A stretch of DNA of 5,497 nucleotides from Deltaproteobacteria bacterium (GTDB lineage Bacteria; Myxococcota; Myxococcia; Myxococcales; 40CM-4-68-19). A program made the position numbers and the translations under genes. The notes beneath the pieces were generated by a model. That model did no database searches, was not told the origin of the DNA, and saw only the letters and a program-made list of their open reading frames with translations. The stretch lies in the NCBI GenBank assembly GCA_018266095.1, contig JAFEBC010000549.1:1-5497 (forward strand), in the 5' to 3' direction. Positions 1-4,656 of this stretch are shown here, piece after piece; the first letter of the stretch is position 1, and each line of letters begins with the position of its first letter.

Positions 1-1207
1 TCGCAAAGCCTCCCGCGGGATCCTGGAGCCGCAGCAGGTACTCGGCCTCCCACGCCGCGAGCTGCAGCACGTCGCCCTTGCCGTCGCCGCTCTCGGGCAG
101 CCCCAGGTTGTCGAGCGCCGCCACGCCCGGAAAGTTGTCCGCCGCGAACACGAGCGTGTGCACGAGCGCCGCGCTGTTCTCCGTGTAGCGCCCGTAGTCG
201 CCCGCGTCGTGGTGCCCGCCGAAGATGGCGCGCGGCTCCTGCGAGCTGAAGGGCATGAGCGACGCCGAGGGCCTGGTGAGCGCGGGCGCCGTCTGCTTGG
301 GATGGTGGCTCGCCTCATTGCGCGCCAGCCGCGCGAGCACGCTCTTGTCCGCGTCGCTCGCCGGCGCCACCGGGTCCAGGTGACAGGCCGGGTGCGTGAA
401 GCGCGTGAACGGCAGCTCGAGCGCGAAGCCGCAGCGCTGGTGCAGCATCCCCAGCGCGTACGTGCGCGCGAGCAGGGCCGGCTGGGCGTCGTCGATGGTG
501 AACGGCATCGAGCGGCCGAGCGTCGCCACCTCGACCCGATACGTCCCCGGCGTCTCGAAGGCGGTGAAGTCCGCCTCCAGCACGCGCTGGTACGCGGGCG
601 GCTTGAACGCGCCATCCGGCCGCGGGCGCAGCTTGCCCTGGAACACCGCCTTGCCCGCCTCGTCCACCAGCGAGAACGCGAGCTCCGCGGGCAGCTTCAG
701 CTCGCCCAGCGTGCCCAAGAAGGCCCCGATGGTCGCGCGCTTGTGGTGGCCCGGCGCGTAGCCGGCCTGGTTGACGTGGATGACCGGGCTCTCCCGCGAG
801 GAGGCGAGCGTGCCCCACCAGACCTCCTCCGGCCCCAGCTCGTGCGCGGGATCGCGGACGCGCACCTCGGCGCCTGACGGGATGGGCGAGGCCAGCTCCA
901 GATAGAGAGAGCAGCCCACGCGCAGGTCGTGGCGCTTGAGCGGCGCGTAGAGGGTGCGCCGCCGGAACCCGCGCGCGGCGATGGCGAGCGGCTTGCCTTC
1001 CGCCAGGACCGCGAGCTGCGTGGGCATCCGCGCCGGATCGGTGAAGTCCCAGCGCTCCTTTCCCTGCGTGACGAGTGTCAGCTCCAGGACGGTCGGCGAG
1101 AGCAGGCGCAGGGCCCGATCGCCCACGCGCGGGAGATCCAGGGCCGCGGCTTCGGGCGGCGCGCCGTGCCCGATCAGCGTGGTCGCGAAGAGGAGGAGAG
1201 CGAGCAT
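1..1207 (-). CDS. Secreted glycoside hydrolase family 9 (cellulase-like) protein, C-terminus cut by window edge
   Basis: The frame stays open from the left edge to an ATG at 1207 (402 codons visible). Residues 1-22 form a hydrophobic export signal (MLALLLFATTLIGHGAPPEA). Residues about 25-140 are an N-terminal beta-rich segment. From about 143 comes an Ig-like cellulase N-domain opening with the typical VNQAGY (V145-Y150). The start of the catalytic domain follows, with GGHHDAGDYGRY at 330-341: D334 and D337 are the GH9 DAGD aspartates, D337 matching the catalytic base. LLRLQDPAGG near the edge is also typical. The catalytic-acid Glu would lie outside the window. The HQRCG (C259) and PACH (C275) segments resemble a GH9 subgroup that I recall from Planctomycetes and Verrucomicrobia. 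An in-frame ATG at 1246 would add a basic stretch (MHRPAASRANSRP), giving a better signal-peptide n-region and a GAGGA sequence upstream, so it is a real alternative start. The likely substrate is a beta-linked glucan or the locus polysaccharide. GH9 assignment is firm; substrate is unknown. Confidence 0.88.
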   Translation of the reverse strand, partial: MLALLLFATTLIGHGAPPEAAALDLPRVGDRALRLLSPTVLELTLVTQGKERWDFTDPARMPTQLAVLAEGKPLAIAARGFRRRTLYAPLKRHDLRVGCSLYLELASPIPSGAEVRVRDPAHELGPEEVWWGTLASSRESPVIHVNQAGYAPGHHKRATIGAFLGTLGELKLPAELAFSLVDEAGKAVFQGKLRPRPDGAFKPPAYQRVLEADFTAFETPGTYRVEVATLGRSMPFTIDDAQPALLARTYALGMLHQRCGFALELPFTRFTHPACHLDPVAPASDADKSVLARLARNEASHHPKQTAPALTRPSASLMPFSSQEPRAIFGGHHDAGDYGRYTENSAALVHTLVFAADNFPGVAALDNLGLPESGDGKGDVLQLAAWEAEYLLRLQDPAGGFA

Positions 1208-1252
1208 GGGCCTCGAGTTAGCACGGGACGCCGCGGGCCTGTGCATGCGGGA

Positions 1253-1269
1253 CGCCAATCCTCTTGGCG
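1253..1269 (-). promoter_or_regulatory. Small hairpin with a Shine-Dalgarno-like loop upstream of the alternative GH9 start
   Basis: On the minus strand the arms CGCCAA (1269-1264) and TTGGCG (1258-1253) pair perfectly around the loop GAGGA (1263-1259). The loop is the only good ribosome-binding sequence before the ATG at 1246, which begins 12 bases beyond it. If translation starts at 1246, this hairpin could present or hide the binding site. If it starts at 1207, the hairpin is only leader. The pairing is directly visible; the function is inference. Confidence 0.35.
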
Positions 1270-1286
1270 CAACCTGCAACAGCGCG

Positions 1287-1303
1287 CGTCTCAGCCTGAG
1301 ACG
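1287..1303. promoter_or_regulatory. 17-bp palindrome between divergent GH9 and sugar transferase genes
   Basis: CGTCTCAG, one central C, then CTGAGACG form a perfect 8-bp inverted repeat. It lies in the gap between the minus-strand hydrolase (start 1207 or 1246) and the plus-strand transferase (start 1374), where an operator for a dimeric regulator could govern both. No T-rich tract follows on either strand, so it is not an intrinsic terminator. The half-site GTCTCAG recurs at 4638-4644 in the other divergent promoter. I see no convincing -35/-10 or sigma-54 promoter in this gap. Confidence 0.45.
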
Positions 1304-1373
1304 TTTCCGGATCTCAATCGCTCGAATTCACTAGGGAAACAGGCTGGCGTGGGTGTTGCTGTAGGTGCGGGGC

Positions 1374-2096
1374 ATGTCGTCGTCGCTGTCCGCATACAGG
1401 CGGGACCTCCAGTTCGACTCCTTCGCCAGCCCCCGCGGGGTCAAGAGCGCGCCGCGCGCTCGTGTCATCCCCTCGCGCCGCTCCACGCCGGTCCAGCGGG
1501 GCGTGAAGCGCGCCATCGACCTCACGGTGGCGAGCCTGGCGCTCCTCGTGTTCGGACCGCTGATGCTGGTGGTCGCCGCGCTCGTGCGCCTCACCTCGCG
1601 CGGCCCCGCGTTCTTCCGCCAGGTGCGCGTCGGGCACAACGGCAAGACGTTCGAGATGCTCAAGTTCCGCTCGATGATCGAGGACGCCGAGCGCCTGCGG
1701 CCTGCCCTCGAGGTGCACAACGAGCGCACCGGCGGCCCCGTCTTCAAGATGCGCCAGGATCCGCGCGTCACCCCGCTCGGCCGCTTCATCCGCCAGTACT
1801 CGATCGACGAGCTCCCGCAGCTCCTCAACGTGCTGCGCGGCGAGATGTCCCTCGTGGGCCCGCGCCCGCCGCTCCCCGACGAGGTCGAGCGCTACGAGGA
1901 CTGGCAGCTCGGCCGCCTGTCGGTGATGCCGGGCCTGACCTGCACCTGGCAGGTGTCGCACAACCGCTACGACCTCTCGTTCGAGGAGTGGGTGCGGCTG
2001 GATCTCGCGTACATCGACGGCTGGACCGTGGGCCGCGACCTGGCGCTGTTGTTCAAGACGGTGCCGGCGGTGTTGTCGGGCAAGAGCCAGTGCTAG
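1374..2096 (+). CDS. Polyisoprenyl-phosphate hexose-1-phosphate transferase (bacterial sugar transferase, priming enzyme)
   Basis: The product (240 aa) matches the catalytic domain of bacterial sugar transferases (PF02397). This family moves a sugar-1-phosphate from a nucleotide sugar to undecaprenyl phosphate at the inner membrane, the first step of exopolysaccharide or O-antigen unit assembly. Visible in order: a polar N-terminal tail (1-45); a basic-flanked hydrophobic membrane segment with the helix-breaking proline P62 (about 46-73); QVRVGHNGKTF (83-93); KFRSM (97-101); SIDELPQ with the catalytic Asp-Glu pair D145-E146; MSLVGPRP (158-165); and MPGLTCTWQVS (185-195). There is no multi-helix N-terminal domain as in WbaP or WcaJ, so this is the small form. 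After WQVS the usual SGR is replaced by SHNRYD. The ATG at 1374 has AGG eight bases upstream; a GTG at 1365 is a weaker alternative. The donor sugar cannot be told. It diverges from the hydrolase gene and converges on the response regulator gene. Confidence 0.93.
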   Translation: MSSSLSAYRRDLQFDSFASPRGVKSAPRARVIPSRRSTPVQRGVKRAIDLTVASLALLVFGPLMLVVAALVRLTSRGPAFFRQVRVGHNGKTFEMLKFRSMIEDAERLRPALEVHNERTGGPVFKMRQDPRVTPLGRFIRQYSIDELPQLLNVLRGEMSLVGPRPPLPDEVERYEDWQLGRLSVMPGLTCTWQVSHNRYDLSFEEWVRLDLAYIDGWTVGRDLALLFKTVPAVLSGKSQC

Positions 2097-2112
2097 CGGG
2101 TTGACTCGCTGA

Positions 2113-2133
2113 GGGCCCGGGACGCGGGGAGGG
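2113..2133. repeat. Left terminal inverted repeat of the 143-bp element
   Basis: This 21-base arm begins GGGCCCGGGACG and ends GGGGAGGG. It pairs with 2235-2255 at all but one position and is preceded immediately by GCTGA (2108-2112). Confidence 0.7.
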
Positions 2134-2165
2134 CTGCGCCTCGAGGGAGGCCTGCGGCACGACCG

Positions 2166-2185
2166 GCGCTCGCATCCGCGAGCGC
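2166..2185. repeat. Apical 8-bp perfect hairpin inside the inverted-repeat element
   Basis: GCGCTCGC (2166-2173), a four-base ATCC loop, and GCGAGCGC (2178-2185) pair perfectly. The second arm also overlaps a self-complementary 12-mer at 2178-2189 (GCGAGCGCTCGC), so two competing folds are possible. It lies in the centre of the larger foldback. Confidence 0.5.
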
Positions 2186-2234
2186 TCGCGCTCCGTTCAA
2201 AGCCTTGGCTTGCCGCGCCTCAACTCGGCGCATT

Positions 2235-2255
2235 CCCTCCCCGCGCCCCGGGCCC
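2235..2255. repeat. Right terminal inverted repeat of the 143-bp element
   Basis: This 21-base arm begins CCCTCCCC and ends CCCCGGGCCC, the reverse complement of the left arm with one mismatch. It is followed immediately by the second copy of GCTGA (2256-2260). Confidence 0.7.
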
Positions 2256-2262
2256 GCTGACC

Positions 2263-2952
2263 TCAAGCCGGCAGCTTCGCCCCCACCATCATGCCGCCCG
2301 CCTTCAGCGACTCGAAGCCCGCCGTGAGCTGGTGGTGCAGCGCGTACTTCACGAGGCCCGGCACGGTGCGGATGCCGAGCTTGTCCATGACCGACGCGCG
2401 GTGGCCGTCGACGGTGCGGACCGACAGGCGCAGCTCGACGGCGATCTCCTTGCTCGACAGGCCCTCGACGACGAGGCGGAGGACCTCGCGTTCGCGCTCG
2501 GTGAGCGCTTCGGGGCCCGGCGTGACGACTTGAGCCGGGGCCTCGCTCAGCGCGGCGTGGGCGACGCGCGGACACAGGAACAGGCGCTGGTGCGCGGCCG
2601 AGCGGACGGCCTCCAAGAGGACGTTCGAGTCGGCGTCCTTGGTCACGTAGCCCAAGGCGCCCTCGCGGACGGCCTGGCGGACAGGCGAGAGGTCCGCGTT
2701 GGGCGCGAGCAGGACGATGGCGGTGCGGCTCCCTGCGAGGCGGCTCTTGCGCAGGATCTCCATGCCGGAGGTGCCGGTGAGGCGCAGGTCGATCACGGCC
2801 ACCGCCGGCTTGAGGCGCAGCATCGCCTCCAGGGCCGCGGCGCCGTCGGACTCCACGTCGACGAGGGAGAGGTTGGGCTGCGTCTTGAGCAGCGCCGCGA
2901 TCGCTTCGCGAACGAGCGCCTGACCATCTGCCAGCAGGACTTCGATAGGCAC
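2263..2952 (-). CDS. NarL/LuxR-family response regulator with altered receiver pocket
   Basis: A two-domain DNA-binding response regulator of about 229 aa. Numbering below is from an upstream GTG at 2964. The receiver spans about 7-125 and keeps the phosphoacceptor D59 (VIDLRLTGTSG) and the conserved lysine K109 (GYVTKD). The acidic pair reads D13-G14 instead of Asp-Asp, and the switch Thr/Ser position in VLLAP is L86. The LuxR-type helix-turn-helix runs from LTEREREVL (154-162) through SSKEIAVEL and SVRTVDGHRASVMDKLGI (181-198). A 20-residue tail follows it. I prefer the GTG at 2952 because TGAGGG lies five bases before it; the GTG at 2964 has no such site. It probably controls promoters of the polysaccharide locus. 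It follows the NtrC-type gene on the same strand after 175 bp, so it may have its own promoter. Family is firm; whether it responds to phosphorylation is open. Confidence 0.92.
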   Translation of the reverse strand: MPIEVLLADGQALVREAIAALLKTQPNLSLVDVESDGAAALEAMLRLKPAVAVIDLRLTGTSGMEILRKSRLAGSRTAIVLLAPNADLSPVRQAVREGALGYVTKDADSNVLLEAVRSAAHQRLFLCPRVAHAALSEAPAQVVTPGPEALTEREREVLRLVVEGLSSKEIAVELRLSVRTVDGHRASVMDKLGIRTVPGLVKYALHHQLTAGFESLKAGGMMVGAKLPA

Positions 2953-2961
2953 CGCAACCCT

Positions 2962-2976
2962 CACTTCGATGAAGTG
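2962..2976. promoter_or_regulatory. 6-bp inverted repeat touching the response regulator's ribosome binding site
   Basis: CACTTC (2962-2967) and GAAGTG (2971-2976) are perfect inverted arms around GAT. On the minus strand the repeat runs into the GAGGG (2962-2958) that serves the GTG at 2952. It could be an autoregulatory operator or a small leader hairpin. A repeat this short is expected about once by chance in a window this size, so confidence is low. Confidence 0.25.
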
Positions 2977-3017
2977 GTTGCAGAATGTGTCAGCCGCCCG
3001 CGATTTCGACCATCGGA

Positions 3018-3057
3018 GCGATCACGCTTCGGAGCGCCAATCTTCCTGCGTGATCGC
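3018..3057. promoter_or_regulatory. Perfect 10-bp inverted repeat upstream of the response regulator gene
   Basis: GCGATCACGC (3018-3027) and GCGTGATCGC (3048-3057) are exact reverse complements separated by 20 bp. The pair lies in the 175-bp gap between the NtrC-type stop and the response regulator start, centred about 85 bp before the preferred GTG. CGGAGCG also occurs twice there (3014-3020, 3030-3036). No T-run follows on the minus strand, so an intrinsic terminator is unlikely. An operator for a dimeric activator or repressor fits better. No clear -35/-10 or sigma-54 (-24/-12) promoter was found between it and the gene. Confidence 0.45.
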
Positions 3058-3127
3058 CCCGGAAAAGTTCGCTGCTCGACAGGCAATGTCCACGGGGAGC
3101 GGCGGGCGCGCTTGGGGTGACGGCGGC

Positions 3128-4513
3128 TCAGACCTCGGAGCCGCGCTCGCTCGCGAACTCGACCAGGCGGCGGTACACGGTGGCGCGAGAGAGGCCCAAC
3201 GCCTTGGCGGCCTTGTCCACGCTGCCGCCGACCGCGCGCATCGCACGCAGGATGGCGCGGCGCTCGATCTCGCGGAACGGTAGGAGCGGCTCGTTGTCGT
3301 CGAGCAGCGGATCGCCCTTGCCCACGCCCATGCCCACGCTGACGGCGTTCACCATCGAGGGCGGCAGGTCCATCGGCAGGATCTCCGGCCCGCTGGCGAT
3401 GAGCGAGGCGCGGTGCACGACGTTCTGCAGCTCGCGCACGTTGCCCGGCCACGACCAGGCCTTGAGGATCTCCAGCGCCGACTGGCTCATGCGCACCACG
3501 GCGCCGCCGGGCGCGCTCTGCTCGAGGAAGCGCTGGCAGAGCGCGGCGATGTCCTCGGTGCGGTTGCGCAGCGGCGGGAGATCGATGCGGTACACGGCCA
3601 GGCGGAAGTACAGGTCCTGGCGGAACCGGCCCGCGGCCACCTCGGCCTCCAGGTCGCGGTTGGTGGCGCAGATGACGCGCACGTTGATCGGGACCACCGT
3701 GGTGGAGCCGACGCGCTGCACCTTGCGCTCCTCGAGGACGCGCAGGAGCACCGCCTGCGTGGAGGGCGACATCTCGCCGAGCTCGTCGAGGAAGAGCGTG
3801 CCGTTGTTGGCCTGCTCGAACTTGCCGCGGTGCGCGCTGACGGCGCCCGTGAACGCGCCGCGCTCGTGTCCGAAGAACTCGGACTCCTGGAGCTGGTGCG
3901 GGATGGCCGCGCAGTTCACGGCCACGAACGGTCCGCGGCGACGCGGGCCGCGCTGGTGGATCTCGCGGGTGACGAGCTCCTTGCCAGAGCCGGTCTCGCC
4001 GCGCAGATAGACGACCACGTCGCTGTCGGCCACGCGGTCGATGTGCCGGCGCAGCTCGCGCATGGCCGGACCGTCGCCGATGAAGTTCGACTCGATCGCG
4101 CGCGCCGGACGCTGCGCGAGCTGACGCAGGAGCATGGCCGAGAAGCGCGAGGCATCGAACGGCTTGGCGATGCAGTCCGCCGCGCCGCTGCGCATGGCCT
4201 CCACCACCCACTCCACGCTCTGCTGCGCGCTCACCACCACGATCGGCAGCCGCGGATGGCGTTGTCTCAGATTGCTCAAGAGCTCGAACCCGCCGGCGCC
4301 TTGGTCGCCGAGGGCCACGCAAGCGAGCAAGAGCTCGTCACCTGGCTGTTGCAGCAGCGACTCTGCTGAGTCGTGGAGCACGGCGCGGTGGCCGAGCGCT
4401 TCGACATGGTGAGTGATGACCTGACGGGCCACGGGATCGGAGTCGACCACCGCAATCACGCCAGCCCCCCCGGGCTGCGACGCAAATGGAGACAGCTGAG
4501 AGGAGCGAGACAT
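3128..4513 (-). CDS. NtrC-family sigma-54-dependent transcription activator with pseudo-receiver domain
   Basis: A 461-aa protein with REC, AAA+ and Fis-type HTH domains. REC (about 18-135): first strand VVDSDP (D24, S25, D26), switch Ser S95 and lysine K117 (AKPF) are present, but the phosphoacceptor strand reads LLLACVALGDQG, with A64 or C65 where Asp belongs. AAA+ (about 142-375): Walker A GETGSGKE (172-179), GAFTGA (219-224) for contact with sigma-54, Walker B GTLFLDELGE (D243, E244), sensor I region ATNRD (283-287), FRQDLYFRL (297-305) and sensor II WPGNVREL (355-362). HTH: about 415-457, ending SRATVYRRLVEF. The ATPase machinery looks intact, so it should open sigma-54 promoters. Its signal is probably not Asp phosphorylation; a ligand or partner protein is inferred. 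The frame is open to an ATG at 4666, but those 51 extra residues cover the AT-richer divergent promoter and match no domain, so I start at 4513. In Myxococcus xanthus, NtrC-like regulators such as EpsI/Nla24 sit in exopolysaccharide loci; orthology is not shown here. Confidence 0.94.
   Translation of the reverse strand: MSRSSQLSPFASQPGGAGVIAVVDSDPVARQVITHHVEALGHRAVLHDSAESLLQQPGDELLLACVALGDQGAGGFELLSNLRQRHPRLPIVVVSAQQSVEWVVEAMRSGAADCIAKPFDASRFSAMLLRQLAQRPARAIESNFIGDGPAMRELRRHIDRVADSDVVVYLRGETGSGKELVTREIHQRGPRRRGPFVAVNCAAIPHQLQESEFFGHERGAFTGAVSAHRGKFEQANNGTLFLDELGEMSPSTQAVLLRVLEERKVQRVGSTTVVPINVRVICATNRDLEAEVAAGRFRQDLYFRLAVYRIDLPPLRNRTEDIAALCQRFLEQSAPGGAVVRMSQSALEILKAWSWPGNVRELQNVVHRASLIASGPEILPMDLPPSMVNAVSVGMGVGKGDPLLDDNEPLLPFREIERRAILRAMRAVGGSVDKAAKALGLSRATVYRRLVEFASERGSEV
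4262..4274 (+). repeat. 13-bp exact repeat, copy 1 (inside the NtrC-type gene)
   Basis: TTGTCTCAGATTG occurs here in the receiver-coding part of the activator gene and again at 4636-4648 in the divergent promoter, same orientation, 374 bp apart. It contains the TGTCTC motif that clusters near the promoter. It could be an intragenic regulator site or chance. Confidence 0.4.
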
Positions 4514-4642
4514 GAGTGCACTATTCCAGTCCGCGAGCGACTCCAGAAGCGTAGAACTACCCAAAATCGCAGTCGAACATTGCGGAGCGGAGATCTCCCG
4601 TGCACCCCAGAGATGTCTCGGGTTGATCACTCGACTTGTCTC
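4489..4642. promoter_or_regulatory. Divergent promoter region with clustered GAGACA/TGTCTC motifs
   Basis: The gap between the activator (start 4513) and glycosyltransferase (start 4657) is visibly more AT-rich than the genes. The hexamer occurs as GAGACA at 4489-4494 and 4507-4512 and as TGTCTC at 4614-4619 and 4637-4642: four copies in 154 bp against well under one expected. The first lies inside the activator's 5' coding region and the second overlaps its start codon. The arrangement suggests binding sites for a regulator acting on both genes, possibly autoregulation. No clear sigma-70 or sigma-54 core promoter could be assigned. Confidence 0.45.
4589..4598. promoter_or_regulatory. 10-bp perfect palindrome in the divergent promoter
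   Basis: GGAGATCTCC is self-complementary. It is followed at 4606-4622 by a second, imperfect inverted repeat: CCC, unpaired A, GAGA, then TG, then TCTC, GGG. Both share a GAGA/TCTC core and lie midway between the two divergent starts, a plausible operator position. Confidence 0.35.
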
Positions 4643-4648
4643 AGATTG
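4636..4648 (+). repeat. 13-bp exact repeat, copy 2 (glycosyltransferase leader)
   Basis: TTGTCTCAGATTG, identical to 4262-4274, ends eight bases before the ATG at 4657. It overlaps the weak ribosome-binding sequence TTGGAAC, so a protein bound here would affect the glycosyltransferase start region. Confidence 0.4.
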
Positions 4649-4656
4649 GAACAACA

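Larger units (their letters stand above)
2113..2255. mobile_element. Candidate 143-bp miniature inverted-repeat element (MITE-like) with 5-bp target duplication
   Basis: The outer arms, 2113-2133 and 2235-2255, are reverse complements at 20 of 21 positions (single mismatch at arm position 10, A2122 against C2246). They begin GGGCCCGGG and end GGGCCC. GCTGA directly abuts both ends (2108-2112 and 2256-2260), as expected of a 5-bp target-site duplication. Inside, pairing continues imperfectly (2135-2140 with 2227-2232; 2143-2145 with 2224-2226; 2147-2150 with 2218-2221; 2154-2159 with 2211-2216), and an apical perfect hairpin lies at 2166-2185. No transposase or convincing ORF fits. It sits 16 bp past the transferase stop and 2 bp past the regulator stop, so it may also act as a two-way transcription barrier. 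A purely structural palindrome not derived from transposition is the main alternative. Confidence 0.55.

Noticed and set aside
158..877. Long open frame on the plus strand, rich in Arg, Glu and Ala
   Set aside because: It is the antisense shadow of the GH9 gene; the translation is low-complexity with no domain, while the minus frame carries DAGD and VNQAGY.
1264..1281. Possible sigma-54 promoter (TGGCGC...TGCAAC)
   Set aside because: The GG-to-GC distance is 8 rather than the required 10 bp, so the -24/-12 geometry fails.
929..2104. 391-codon plus-strand frame crossing from the GH9 gene through the transferase
   Set aside because: It spans two genes and their intergenic gap, and its product is arginine- and proline-rich with no recognisable motif; the transferase frame has all family motifs.
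2093..2575. Minus-strand frame covering the inverted-repeat element and the 3' part of the regulator gene
   Set aside because: It is out of frame with the LuxR domain, and compositional bias explains the opening. No start signal or domain.
2976..2997. Possible sigma-54 promoter before the response regulator (minus strand TGACAC...TGCAAC)
   Set aside because: GA replaces the invariant GG and the spacing to GC is too short.
3018..3057. Intrinsic terminator after the activator gene
   Set aside because: The stem has a 20-base spacer and no T-run on the minus strand; a binding site fits better.
4060..4100. FleQ-like c-di-GMP binding arm before the AAA+ domain
   Set aside because: The residues read AIESNFIG rather than an LFRS-type motif, so ligand binding of the FleQ kind cannot be claimed from sequence.
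2961..4322. 453-codon minus-strand frame and the overlapping 318-codon plus frame at 3413-4369
   Set aside because: Both are shadows of the activator gene, whose frame has Walker A, GAFTGA, Walker B and HTH motifs.
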